From: Zanthoxylum bungeanum
Taxonomy: Eukaryota > Streptophyta > Magnoliopsida > Sapindales > Rutaceae
Direction: 5' to 3'
DNA length: 64,000 nt
Assembly: GCA_019454045.1 (NCBI GenBank)
Contig: SKCR01021137.1
Location: 92,347 to 156,346 of the forward strand
Below the pieces are notes generated by a model. The model was not told where the DNA came from. It was given only the letters and a program-made list of their open reading frames with translations, and ran no database searches. Shown here in pieces: positions 36,812 through 49,859 of this stretch. A program made the position numbers and the translations under genes. How positions within the stretch are numbered: position 1 is the first letter of the stretch; each line of letters opens with the position of its first letter.

Positions 36812-38879
36812 TGTTGGACAATTATGACCCATACCGTCACTATTTGTACAGATCATGGTGTTTTTGTACAAATTAACTATGTGACAAATGAGATTGCGCT
36901 CTTATCATTTGTGATTATATCACCAAGATGTATAAATGATAGGAGGTCCCTATGATTTATTCCTAGATTGAGAATGATATGAGACAATATCAGTCCACGA
37001 AGGATAAATCATTAAATATCCCTAGTCAGAGTATTATCGAGATTGGACATCGATAAATGCGTAAAAGACTAGTATTACACTTGTGCGCGTTGTGAGGGCA
37101 CAAACAACATAGTTCTCATATATTTGGGTATAGGATACTCATGCAAGTGTAATAGGAGGTTTTGTTTACCGATGGTATGGGAAACAGCTTCGCTCTGGAT
37201 AGACCCCATCGGAATTCCATTGGTAGTATGACTATATGTCTATGGAAGTCCGAAATCAGGGTAGGTGTATTTGGTCTTAACCTGAGACTTGCACCGGTAA
37301 TACTTGCGACAATCAATATAGTTTGGTTGTGGTCATCCAGGGCTTTAACCGGTTCTGTGTACGCCTCTGCTGGGTATATTGAGAGTCGTAGTGTGTTGGG
37401 TGTGATGTCAAGACGGAAGTATCACTCCAGTCATATGGAGATGATGATTACGTAGGGATACATAACTGGTTCTCTAAAAAGGTTGCAACCGTCGGGATAA
37501 TATGACTTGGTCATGATTATCCGATAATAAATAGACTAGTTGCTAATAATCCGATATATACTTCGTACGGGGCAAATACTGTTCCAGCCCCAGACCTTGC
37601 ATGTGATCATCCGATAATGGATCGAAATACACAATACTACGTATACTACGCCTAATATAGATCCTTATTCCTGTAAGGATATTTCTGGAGAATTGGGCAG
37701 CATGGCGCTTTACTAGAAGCCAACCTTGTCTCTTGTAAATCGGTATAAACGTAGTACTAGGTACTTACGTGTTCGGATAGTCCGACGACCCGATTTACTA
37801 CCAACATATCTGGGGATCTCATGGGTCGCTTCCCGAAGATTCACCGATGACGTATGAGTCGCACTTTTATAATCTGGGATTAATTAATGATGAGAGAGAA
37901 AATTAATATGGGATTAATTGCGGAGATATTTTATCTGGGATAAATTATTAATTAAAGAGATAAAACGATTAATTAGGAATTAATCGATAAATTAATATAT
38001 TCGATATATTAAACGAAATTGGATTTCGATGCGGGATTAAAATTATATTTTAATTCGGGCGAACGAGTTAATTTAGAATTAATTCGTTAGCGACGTGAAT
38101 AGTAATTATGCTAGGCATGATTGTTTAATTAAATTATATTTAATTATGTCGCAACGGGAAATTCGTTAATTTGGAATTAGCGAACCCAAGCCCGGGATTA
38201 TTTGTGAGCGCATTCGCATTTCGAATTCGAGTGCGGCAAGTAAGTCAAATCAAGCGTCAAATCACTAGTCACATCTAGCGTCACATCAGTCGTCAATCAA
38301 GTGATGGATGTCTTTCACTTTGAGTGATTGACACCAGTCACTATTCATTGATTGATGGGATTTGATGTTGGTGGTTGTAAGCTTTAATTAGCTTGACTTT
38401 TTTGGAAAAAGCAAATGGTATATGTTTATTTGTTTTTTGAAAACAATTATATAAAACACATTTTTTGGAAAACCAACACATCTCTCCTCTCTCTCACGCC
38501 CATGGTGGGCATTTCTTCACTGGTTTTCCGCCCAGAAACCGTGAGCAAGGGAAGCTTAAGTGTGATGATTTTGCGGCAAAATCATCAAGAGCTAGCACAA
38601 GAGCTAGCACTCCGAGAGACATGCGAAGGTGATAGGGAAGTCCACCCATGAGCTTGGAATCAACACAAGCTTGGAGCTTGCCTTGAAGAAGATCCAAAGC
38701 CGAATTTGGAGGAGGACAAAAGGTGGACTGCCGTGAGCTGTGACAGTGGGCAGAAACCAGATTTTTGTTCGTCGTCGCGTCGCTCAACCGATAGATGTGA
38801 GTATTCCGCAACTCCCTTGATGTATTCACATGTATTTTTTGCTTTATAATCGATCCATGGGGTCGTAGAAACTCTAACA
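36812..38879 (+). repeat. E 5' LTR
   Basis: The LTR runs TGTTGGACAATT ... CTCTAACA. A TATAAA box lies at 36931-36936, about 120 bp in. The LTR ORF is at 37162-37455 (97 codons) and the palindrome comb at about 37870-38180. Confidence 0.93.
36931..36936 (+). promoter_or_regulatory. Putative TATA box of the E 5' LTR
   Basis: TATAAA about 120 bp from the LTR start. The 3' LTR has it at 44685-44690, and A/T-rich equivalents occupy the same place in the G, C and D LTRs (TATATAAA in G and D). If used, U3 is very short and the LTR ORF and comb would be transcribed in the long R/U5. This is inference only. Confidence 0.4.
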
Positions 38880-38880
38880 A

Positions 38881-38892
38881 TGGTATCAGAGC
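38881..38892 (+). other. E primer-binding site
   Basis: TGGTATCAGAGC, one base after the LTR end; complementary to the 3' end of initiator methionine tRNA. Confidence 0.92.
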
Positions 38893-41150
38893 GATTGAAA
38901 ATAATGAAAAATGATTAGGGCTTAAAATTTGGGTAAAAATGTGTTTGAGCATGATTTATGAAATTGGATGAATGAATATGTTTAAATGTGTTTTAATTGA
39001 GGATTGATTGGATCAATTTGTTGAAAAATTGTTTGGAACATTTTTCCCCAATAATCTTAGCTTGGCCGAGAGGTAGGAAGCCCTAATTGTCTTGGAATTT
39101 TTGATTTTTTTTTCATTGGATGAATTGGAATCATTCGGGAATGTTGATTTAATGTCGATTGTGGATTTAATTGGATTGAACCCGAATCGGACACAAATTG
39201 CCCAAATTGCCGAGAATGATATAGCATGTAAATGGGTTTGTTTTTTTTGAAATGTGTTGGACATGTTTTGTGTTGTGGAGCATGATTAATTAGGCTAATT
39301 GATGTTTTAGAAATATTAATTGGGTAATTAATTATTTTATACACTTTGTGTAATTAATTAGGAATTTTGAATTTGGTAATTTAATTAAATTTGGGCCTAT
39401 TTGTGAAATTGGGCTTAAGTGTTGTAATTGGGCTTATTGGGCTTGGTTGTACTAAGTTCGGTTTAGGCAAAATTGGTTGGATCCAATTGGGCCCAAAACC
39501 GCTTCCATAAAGCCCAATGCGACTAATGGACCTTTAATTATTAATTGGGCCTAATGGGCCTAAATTGATTTCTGGGCTTATGGGGTAACTCCCGGATTGG
39601 ACTTTGGTTATTGGGTTCGACCCGTGTTGACCAAAAGTCCACGCCTTAAAGAAATTAATTAAAAGCCCATTGGACTTAATTAAATTGACGTTGGACGTTA
39701 ATTGGCTTTGAGACTCGTACGATTAAATTGAATTTAAGTCGTAAAGGTTCGTCAAATAAAGTGTAGTATTTAATTTGAATTAAATAAGTGAATTAGTATT
39801 AAATACAAATAAAATTAGATTTAATGTTGTAGTTTAATTTAATTCGAGAATTCGTACTTTGAGTACTTATTCGCAAAATGAGTTTGACTCGCGCAAAATC
39901 AAATCGTTGTTTGAACATTGGATGATCACTAATTATCAGATAATATATTGATTAGATTTATTGATAACATGCTTGTGTGAATACATGGTTGCAATGCATG
40001 AATAATGTATATCGGATGGATATTAGAAGGTGAGGCAATTTTTGAAATTATTGTAATAAATTTGGAATTTATTAATTGGACCTGCGTGTCCAGCCTTATT
40101 ACCTCATTATATTTGTATTCTCTTCTCACCTATTCCCCTCAATGTAAATAAGGTTTCTTTAGAAGTGTAAGTGTAACAGGTAGAGTAATACTTGTGCTAG
40201 CGGGAGAGAGGAGGAATGGAGAGATTTGATCTAGGATCAATGTGTTAAGTATCCATCCGTATATCATTATTATTTATTTTTACGTGCTTTATTATGTATT
40301 TAGAATGCATTTTAAGGGTGTATGATGATGAGACCTTAACAAGATATAAATTGGTTTCCAATTTGCACGCGAAAAAACCTCGCAAAATATTAAGCATCTT
40401 TCCTTCCATTGAGTGATTCTTACTCAAGATCCGAGACTGGCATTGGCTTTTTGGCCCAAAGTCAAGCATTTGTCCGTCGAGGATGTGTTTGAATCACGAG
40501 AGCTTTGTTCCATATCAGTGTCTTGTCCAAGTTGTGGTTTGTTGGCCAAGTCAAAGACCACTTCTTGTCCATCGACATTGATTACGAATCTTTCCATGGT
40601 CATGGTCACGCTTAACTATGATCAACTAAGTTGTTGTGCCAAGCCAAGGCTTAGTTGATTCAAAGGAAAAAGGTTAGGTAATATATTGGTGTATATTGGC
40701 ATATATAAGATATATGTTTCAGACTTGGATTGTCCCCCTACTGGATCTAGGAATTGGATTGGATCCAATTGATCTAAGAATCTACCTAGTTAATTATCAT
40801 ACAATTTGTTGGCCAAAGTAAAGATTTTTGTGATATTTAAACGGGATCATAGCCCACTAGGAAACACGGTTGCCCGAGTACTCGATAGAGGGTAGAGGCT
40901 CGCCGAAAAATAGTGGAGGCAAGAATTGAATTTGCAATATTCGTTTAATTACTTGCCATACGCGCTCAAACAAATATCATTCATGTCGTCAATAAATTAA
41001 ATGTTAGTTGGACTAATATTTAAATTGTTGTTTTAATAAATAGTTGGACTATATTCAAACAAATAAATTATAGTTGATTAAATAGTTTGACTATAATAAT
41101 AATTATAATAAATAGTACAAATCATTGATTAAATAATTGGACTATTAAAT
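38893..41150 (+). other. E 5' leader
   Basis: In sense orientation: a GGGCT/TGGGCC-rich stretch (39390-39720), the GCGCAAAATC/ACTCG block (39880), the conserved leader with TTGGCCAA repeats (40430-40830), the conserved GGCGA block near 40900 and TAGTTGGACTA palindromes before gag (41003-41150). No sense frame is recognisable. Confidence 0.75.
40424..40609 (-). other. Antisense leader ORF, copy in E (open, 61 codons)
   Basis: On the strand opposite to E it reads MERFVINVDGQEVVF, LANKPQLGQDTDMEQSS, then DKCLTLGQKANASLGS and stop. Because E is a + strand element, the frame is again antisense to gag-pol, as in the minus-strand copies. The sequence is close to the C copy although E gag-pol is shredded. 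Confidence 0.4.
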
Positions 41151-44100
41151 CAAGATAAAATTGAAGATTGACATTTAAAACATAATCCTAAGGAAAATGT
41201 ATTTAAATGGTTTAATTTTCAAATTGGGAATAAAATTTCAGGATGATCCTGGAAACTAATAAGTTACTTTATTTGATAAAATAACATATTAGGCCTAAGC
41301 CCGGAGTTAAACAAATAGTAGAGCATATGATGATAACTTGAGTGCTTAATCCATTTAGCTTGTCGCAGTAGACTCCTTAATTTCTTAATCAGAAATAAGG
41401 ATTAGATCATTAAAGTATGATAATGAAATTGAAGGATCTTCATAGATCTATTTTAGATCTTAGAAGTACAAATTGCAATAATAACTCTTGGAGAGTTAAT
41501 GACTATTCTCAAAGAGACAAAGTCAAAATTTGCAATAAGGCAAGAAGCGCAAGGCGCACTTTACTTCGATATTCTAGAAGGCCAAGGCTTGGCCAAGGGC
41601 TTCTGGAGTGTTGAAAAGGGCAAATGCAAAATCATTATAATCTTCTGGAAGATAAAGGACATATCCCAAAATGTTCTACCTAAATGTGGCAAACAGGATC
41701 GTGGAAGCATGACTGCCGTGTTGGACAAAGCTAACATGAAGGAATTGAAGACGGGGCAAGGCTCTGACTTCAGATATGTTGTTATAATTATGTTCACTAC
41801 TAGTATTAAAATTGGATTTTAAATACTTAGTGTGGTACATAAATATGTATTGATGTTCAGAATCTGCTATGAGCAGAATACTGACTTCAATTGAGATTAA
41901 TCTACGAATTGGAAACGGGATGAAAATCGCTGTTTTAACCGTAGATACCTAAGTAGGAACTACCCTCGGGTGCGTAGTTAATTAGGAAACTGTTATAATG
42001 TAACTAGTTTGACTAGAAACATTATCTCTATATTAGTATTTATCCGTTACGGATATACCTTTATATTCTAGAACACTAAAGTGTTTTCATTATATAAAGA
42101 TGATATTGAGATAAACACATTAGATGTGAATAACAAAATTTATATTTTGAATATAAATAAATCTCAAATGTACAATATGACAAACAAATAGCTCGAACTG
42201 ATTTGATCAGAAGAACTAATTTGTGGCATTGTTGTCTGGGACACAATTAAACAAGACTCGTATATCCACACTTTTGAAGAGTGGGTACTAGGGACTGATT
42301 TGATCCTATTCAAATAAAGTCTACGAATCTAGTTTATGGGCAAAGTGCTTAAAACACCTTTACTTGGTAAAAGTGTAAATGCCACTGATCTGTTAGCCCT
42401 AGTTCATAGTGAAGCAAGTGGGCCCATGTCTAGCTAGGCTAGATGTGGATATGAATATTTCGTGACTTCAACAGATGTGGCATCGCGTTGTGGTTACGTG
42501 TTTCCTTTGAAACATAAATCGGAAACTTTTACAGTTACGCGAAATAGACAAACAGATCATCTAAAGTATTAAACCGTCACGGTTAGACCATGATGGGAAA
42601 TACTTAAGCAATAAGTTTCACAAATACTTGAAAGAGTATAGTATTCTTTCAATGAGGACTCCTCCCAGAACACGTCATTTTGACGGTGTGTCCGAACTGA
42701 GTAATCGAATTTTGTTGGACATGATAAGGTTAATCATGAGTCGCTCTGAGCTACCATTTCCTTCAACGGATAAGCTTTAACAGTGCAAAACTTATTTTGA
42801 ATAAGGTTCCATAAAATCTGTTTGACATATTTCATATTAGATATGAACATGAAAGAAACCAGGTTTCTCATTCCTAAAAATTTGGGGATGCTGGGCATAC
42901 GTTTGGATGATACCAAACTAGAACCCAAATTGGATAAGTGCCAATTGTAGGTTATCCTAGGGATACCATAACTTATACAACTCACATGAGAACAATGTAA
43001 TTGTTGCTCACCATGCGGCTTTCCTAAGAGGAATACCGTATGCAGTGGTAAGTGGGAGGATAGTAAAACTCGATGAAAATCAGAGTAATACTATTCCTAG
43101 CACCGATTCCTAATGAACACGAATAGTTCATCAAGGATGAAACTACACCATAATCTTCGAATACACAAGAATCAACGTAAGTCGGAGAGAGTCAGAAAAT
43201 AACCTACCCTGGGTTGGGTTTCTGATCTCACCTCGTTAAGATGTCAATCTTATTGAGGAATACCAACTGACTACGTATGAGGAAGTGATGCAAGGTATCG
43301 ACTCCCTATTATGGAAATTGCCATGAATCCGAAATGGATTCCATGTATATCAACAGTGTGGATACTAGTTGATGTACCGAAAGGCATTGTTGCCTATTGG
43401 TACTTATAAGTCTTCAGGAAGACATACATGGAAGGCAACACACCAACGTACTAAGCTAGGCTTGTAGCGGAAAGGTCTTGTTATCAACATTGTGTTGATT
43501 ACGATTCAACCTTTACCTGTTGCCACGGTAAATCCATTTGGATAATGCTTGCTAATGTTGCATGTTTCACTTTATGAAATATGTCAGCTGTACGGGAAAA
43601 TCGCTTTCCTGAAAAGGAGACCTATTGGAGGATTTTACAACATCCTGTCGGTTTTGTCGTACCCAAAACCAAACAAGGTTTGCAGGTTATTCGATCCATG
43701 TTTGGATGAATAAAGAATTAGGTTCTTGGAATTGTCGTTTTGATGTAATCATAATGGTTTATGATTTAATTCAAAACAAAATGATTCTTGTGTATAGAAG
43801 AGGTTAGGGGGAGCGCACTGAAAATGATGTCCTATAAAAATAATGATAATATATGTCATTTCATTTCTGGAAATGATATTCCCATAATAACAATCGGTGA
43901 AAGCTTGGCTTCACGAAAACCTCTCCGAGAAATCGTACATTGAAAAATGCCGAGACCTGGTGTCTTATCACCTTTGAGCATATGGATTCACACAAGGCCA
44001 ATCCAAGTGATAGTCACTGGATGGATATTAAGAACATCCATTAGTATCTTAGAGATCTAAGGATGCTGTCTTAATATAATGGAGAAGGAGAACTTGAAGT

Positions 44101-44550
44101 GACGGGGTTCACTGTAGCAAGTTTCCTCCTAAACCGATAACGACTATAAGTCGCAAACGGTACTATACAGTTTGAATAACGGAACAGTGAGCTGGAAATC
44201 TTCCAAGCAAGATATTGTTACCGAATAAACAACAAATGCGGGTTATTACTGCAGCTGAGGCAGAAATAGAAGCCATTTGGGTCGATAACAAATCTAATTA
44301 GATTAGATATAAATCTTTTAGCTGCTGAGCTAGGCTACAACACAAGCTAAAGAATTAATGGTCTCATCAACGATCCAGATACATACTTCGATATTCATCT
44401 GATTCCTTCGGATCATACATCGTGGCGATGTGATGATTGAATAAATCGCATCAGACGATAATCATGCAAATCCGCTGACAAAAGCATTTCTCAGCAGTTT
44501 GAGCCAACCGTACATAGTTCGGGTGTTAGACACTCGAGTGACTGGCTATA
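41151..44550 (+). pseudogene. E gag-pol remnant
   Basis: Decayed gag (41151-41820) retains capsid fragments and a nucleocapsid region in a 107-codon frame (41499-41822). Protease (41840-42020), integrase (42230-42960), RT (43190-43900, including a 60-codon piece at 43625-43807) and RNase H (44030-44540) can be placed by similarity to B. Indels occur every few dozen bases. The gene ends near the SDWL-type motif at 44540. Confidence 0.85.
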
Positions 44551-44553
44551 GGC

Positions 44554-44565
44554 CAAGTGGGAGAT
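44554..44565 (+). other. E polypurine tract
   Basis: CAAGTGGGAGAT directly before the 3' LTR start at 44566. Confidence 0.85.
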
Positions 44566-46584
44566 TGTTGGACAATTATGACCCATAGCGTCACTATTTG
44601 TACAGATCATGGTGTTGTTGTACAAATTAACTATGTGACAAACGAGATTACGCTCTTATCATTTGTGATTAGATCACCAAGATGTATAAATGATAGGAGG
44701 TCCCTATGATTTGTTCCTGGATTGAGAATGATATGAGACAGTATCAGTCCACAAAGGATATATCATTAATATCCCTAGTCAGAGTATTATCGAGATTGGA
44801 CATCGATAAATGCCGTAAAAGACTAGTATTACACTTGTGCGTGTTGTGAGGGCACAAACAACATAGTTCTAATATATTTGGGTATAGGATACTCATGCAA
44901 GTGTAATAGGAGGTTGTTTTTACCGATGGTACGGGAAACAGCTTCACTCTAGATAGACCCACTCGAAATTCCATTGGTAGTATGACTATGTGTCTATGGA
45001 AGTCCGAAATCAGGGTAGGTGTATTTGGTCTTAACATGAGACTTGCACCGCTAATACTTGCGACAGTCAATATACTTTGGTTGTGGTCGTCCAAGGCTTT
45101 AACCGGTTCTGTGTACGCCTCTGCTGGGTATATTGAGAATCGTAGTGTGTTGGGTGTGTTGTCAAGACGGAATTATCACTCCAGTCATATGGAGATGATG
45201 ATCGCGTAGGGATACAAAACTGGTTCTCTAAAAAGGTTGCAACCGTCGGGATAATATGACTTGGTTATGATTATCCGATAATAAAGAGACTAGTTGCTAG
45301 TAATCCGATATATGCTTCGTACGGGACATATACTGAACCAGCCCGAGGCCTTGCATGTGATCATCCGATACTGGATCGAAATACGCAATACTACGTATAC
45401 TACGCCTGATATAGATCCTTATTCATGTAAGGATATTTCTTGAGAATTGGTAGGCATGGCGCTTTGCTAGAAGCCACCTTGTCTTGTAAACCGGTATAAA
45501 CGTAGTAATAGGTACTTACGTGTTCGGATAGTCCGACGACCCGATTTACTGCCAACATATCCGAGGATCTCATGGGTCACTTCCCGAAGATTCACTGATG
45601 ACATATGACTCGCACTTTATTAATCTGGGATTAATTATGGAGATATTTTATCTGGGATAAAATATTAATTAAATAGAGAAAACGATTAATTTGGAATTAA
45701 TCGATAAATTAATATATTCGATATATTAAACGAAATTGGATTTCGATGCGGAATTAAAATTAGATTTTAATTCGAGTGAACGAGTTAATTTAGAATTAAT
45801 TCGTTAGCGACGTGAATAGTAATTATGCTAGGCATGATTATTTAATTAAATTAGATTTAATTACGTCGCAACGGAAAATTCGTTAATTTGGAATTCGCGA
45901 ACCCGAGCCCGATATTATTTATGAGCGCATTCGCATTTCGAATTCGAGTGCGGCACGCAAGTCAAATGAAGCGTCAAATCGCTAGTCGCATCTAGCGTCA
46001 CATCAGTCGTCAATCAAGTGATGGATGTCTTTCACTTTGAGTGATTGACACCAGTCACTATTCCTTGATTGATGGGATTTGATGTTGGTGGTTGTAAGCT
46101 TTAATTAGCTTGACTTTTTTGGAAAAAGCAAATGGTATCTGTTTATTTGTTTTTTGAAAACAAATATCTAATACACATTTTTTGGAAAACCAACACATCT
46201 CTCCTCTCTCTCACGCCCATGGTGGGCATTTCTTCACTGGTTTTCTGCCCATAAACCGTGAGCAAGGGAAGCTTAAGTGTGATGATTTTGTGGCAAAATC
46301 ATCAAGAGCTAGCACTCCGAGAGACATGCGAAGGTTATAGGGAAGTCCACCCATGAGCTTGGAATTAACACAAGCTTGGAGCTTGCCTTGAAGATGATCC
46401 AAAGCCGAATTTGGAGGAGGACAAAAGGTGGACTGCCGTGAGCTGTGACAGTGGGCAGAAACCAGATTTTTGTTCGTCGTCGCGTCGCTCAACTTATCGA
46501 TGTGAGTATTCCGCAACTCCCGTGATGTATTCACATGTATTTTATGCTCTATAATCGATCCATGGGGCCGTAGAAACTCCAACA
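44566..46584 (+). repeat. E 3' LTR
   Basis: TGTTGGACAATT ... CTCCAACA, 2019 bp. It has TATAAA at 44685-44690, the LTR ORF at 44982-45209 (75 codons) and the comb at about 45625-45895. The two LTRs have diverged by substitutions and small indels, so this is not a very recent insertion. Confidence 0.93.
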
Positions 46585-46589
46585 ATAAC

Positions 46590-47841
46590 ACTTCTAAAGA
46601 AACCTCATTTACATTGAGGGGAATATGTGAGAAGAGAAATACAAAGAATCAAGAGGTAATAGGTTGGACACGCAGGTCCATTTTAATAAATTCTAAATTT
46701 ATTACAACAATTTCCAAAATTGTCCTCACCCATCTAATATCCATCTGATATACATTATTCATACATCACATCTATGTATTCACACAAAGCATGTTATCAA
46801 TCAATCTAATCTAATTAATTAATCTGAAATTAATGACCATCCAATGTTCAAACAACGATTTGATTTGCGCGAGTCAAACTCGTTTTAAGAATAAGTACTC
46901 AAAGTACGAATTCTTGAATTATATTAAACTACAACATTAAATCCAATTTAATTTGTATTCAATACTAATTCTTCATTTAATTCCAAATTAAATAATTACA
47001 CTTTATTAATGAGCCTTTACGACTTAGATTCTAAAATCTAATCTATACGGGTCTCAAAGCCCAATTAACATCCAATGTCAATTTAATTAAAGTCCAATGG
47101 GCTTTCAATTAATATATAAGGCATGGACTTTTGCAAGCAAAGCCCAATAAGGAATCACCCTTTGCCAAAAATCAATTTAGGCCCATTAGGCAAATTAAAA
47201 TTTTAAAGGTCCATTATATTATATTTGGACTTTATGGATATGGTTTTGGGTCCAATTGGATCCAACCAATTAGCCTAAACAAAACTTGGCCCAAACCAAG
47301 CCCATTAAGCCCAAATACAACTTTATAAGCCCAATTCCAAATTTAGCCCAACCAATTTAATCACAATATTCCAAATATCACAATTAAATTATTTAAAGTG
47401 CTTTAGCCATAACTAATTAGTCAAATTAACATTTCCAAAATACCGATTACACTAATTAATCATGCTAATCATAATCAACACATGTCCAACAATATTGAAT
47501 AAAAAATCATCTCATTACATGCTATGTATAACTCTCGGAAATGGGGAAATTTTATTAATTAATTTGATTCAATCCAATTAAATCACAAAATCAATTTATC
47601 CATCATTTCAAACACATCCAATGGTCCAAAATCAAAATCACCATGAGCTATATTAGGGCTTCATATTCGGCCAAGCCAAACATTTGGGGAAAAATTATAC
47701 CAATTCAATTTTCATCAAATTGATTACAAATAACTCTAAGTTATCATCATTCAAGCATACTCAATCAATCAATTTTATCAAATCATGCTCAAATCAATTT
47801 TACCCAAATTTTACCCTAAATCAATTTCATGCTTAATTAAG
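46590..47841 (-). other. D 5' leader, distal part
   Basis: Leader between the E insertion and the D primer-binding site. It holds a GCGCGAGTCAAACTCG block (46867), GCCCA-rich sequence (47050-47330) and AT-rich DNA. From about 46815 rightward it is duplicated at 52657 onward. Confidence 0.8.
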
Positions 47842-47853
47842 GCTCTGATACCA
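47842..47853 (-). other. D primer-binding site
   Basis: Complement of TGGTATCAGAGC next to the D 5' LTR; duplicated at 53683-53694. Confidence 0.9.
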
Positions 47854-47854
47854 T

Positions 47855-49854
47855 TGTTGGGTATTCTAAGTTATCCCAAGTTCAATTAAGCAATGAAAAA
47901 GTGCGAATACAACAAAGTTAAGTTGCGGAAATACTCACTTTGATCGGATTTGCGATGCGAAGAACACAAAACTTTTGCTCCATGGATGAAGCTCTCGGCC
48001 ATGCCCAAACTTCGTGCTCCTTGTTTCGGTCAACCCCTCTTTGTGTGCTCCAAGCTCCAAGCTTTGTGAATGGATTCCATGCTCAAGAGTTGGTTTACCT
48101 ATCACCTTTGTGAGACTCCTTATGTGTGCTAGCACTTGGAAATTTTGCCACAAAATTCCCTTAAGCTTCTTCTATCTCTCGGCCAAGCCAAGAAATTGGT
48201 AGGAAAAATGCTTCAATGCCGTGAGAGGGAGAGGAGTGAGAGAGAAGAAGAAGTTGTGTTGTGTATTTTTGTTTTTGATTTTAAAAATCAAATACCAAAC
48301 TCACACTTTTCCAAAAAGTACAAAGTTTTTAAAGTCTTTCAATCACTTACATCAATCAATGATGACAAGCATCACATCCCTCAAAGTGATGTGACATCAA
48401 TCACTTGATTGACTAATGATGTGACGCATGATGTGACTTGTGGGCCTCACTTAATTCAAAATGCGAGTAGGCCCGCAAACACTCCCGGGCTCGGGTTCGT
48501 TAATTCCGAATTAACGAATTTTTCCGTTGTGACGTAATTAAATCAAATTTATTAAAATTATGCCAAGCAAAATTACTATTCACATCGCTAGCGAATTAAT
48601 TCTAAATTAACTCGTTCGCCCGAATTAAAATCCAATTTTAATTTCCCGTCGAAATCTAATTTCGTATAATAAATCGAATATATTATTTTATCGATTAATT
48701 CCAAATTAATCGTTCTCACTCTTCAAATAATATTTTATCCCAGATAAAATATCTCCGTAATTAATCATAGACTAATTTTCTCTTTCTAATAATTAATCCC
48801 AGATTAATAATGTGTGAGTCATACGTCATCGGTGAATCTTCGGGAAGCGACCCATGAGATCCCCGGATATGTTGGCAGTAAATCCGGTCGTCGGACTATC
48901 CGAACACGTACGTATCTAGTACTATGTTTTTTTACCGATTTACAAGACATGGTTGGCTTTTAGCAAAGCACTGTACCTACCAAATTCTGCAGAAATATTC
49001 TTAAAGGAATATATAATCTATATCAGGCGTAGTATACGTAATATTGCGTATTGCGATCCAGTATCGGATGTCACGTGCAAGGCCTGGGGCTGGAATTGTG
49101 TCTGCCCGTACGAAACACATATCGGATCTCTGGTAACTAGTCTCTATAATCGGATAATCATGACATAGTCATATTATCCCGATGACTGCAGTACTAAAGA
49201 GTACCAGTTCCGTATCCTGCGTGATCATCATCTCCATTATGACTGGAGTGATACTTCCATCTTGACATCACACCCAATACACTACGATTCTCAATATACC
49301 CAGAAGAGGTGTACATAGAACCTGTTAAAGCCCTGGACGACCAAAACCAAAGTATACTGATTGTCGCAATTATTAGCGGTGCAAGTCTCAGGTTATGACC
49401 AAATACACCTACCCTGATTCGGACTTCCATAGACACATAGTTATACTACCAATGGAATTACGAGGGTCTATCCAGAGCGAAGCTGTTTCCGTACCATCGG
49501 TAAACACAACCTTCTATTACACTTGCATGAGTATCCAATACCCAAATATATGAGAAACTATGCCGTTATGCCTCCTATAACACGCACTAGTGCAATACTA
49601 GTCTATTACGCATTATCGATGTCCAATCTCGATAATACTCAGACTCGGGATTTTTAATGATTAAACCTTCATGGATTGATACTGTCTCATATCTTATCAA
49701 TCCGGAACTAATCATATGAACTTTTATCATTTATATATCCCGGAAATCTAATTACAAATGAAAAAAGAGCAATTTCCTTTGTCACATAGTTAATTTGTAC
49801 AACAACACCATCTTCTGCACAAATAGTGATGTTATGGGTCATAATTGTCCAACA
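47855..49854 (-). repeat. D 5' LTR
   Basis: TGTTGGGTATTC ... GTCCAACA, 2000 bp, followed by the AAAGC TSD. The comb is at 48504-48808, including a 10-bp-arm unit around CCA near 48730. The LTR ORF is at 49194-49436. A TATATAAA complement lies at 49730-49737. Confidence 0.93.
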
Positions 49855-49859
49855 AAAGC

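Larger units (their letters stand above)
36812..46584 (+). mobile_element. Element E: Angela/TAR-like copia, full structure, decayed coding
   Basis: This 9.77-kb + strand element lies in the D leader. LTRs 36812-38879 and 44566-46584 flank a primer-binding site, leader, gag-pol and polypurine tract. The TSD is ATAAT on the left (36807-36811) and ATAAC on the right (46585-46589), one mismatch. The LTR terminus is the same subtype as C. Confidence 0.93.
6894..49854 (-). mobile_element. Element D: Angela/TAR-like copia, interrupted by C and E
   Basis: The two LTRs (6894-8036 and 47855-49854) flank pol (8037-10963), gag (35034-about 35757) and leader (35758-36811 and 46590-47841). Element C interrupts gag and element E interrupts the leader. 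After removing both, D is about 9.1 kb; its 3' LTR also carries an internal deletion of about 860 bp. The TSD is AAAGC. Coding sequence is heavily decayed, consistent with an older insertion than B. Confidence 0.9.
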
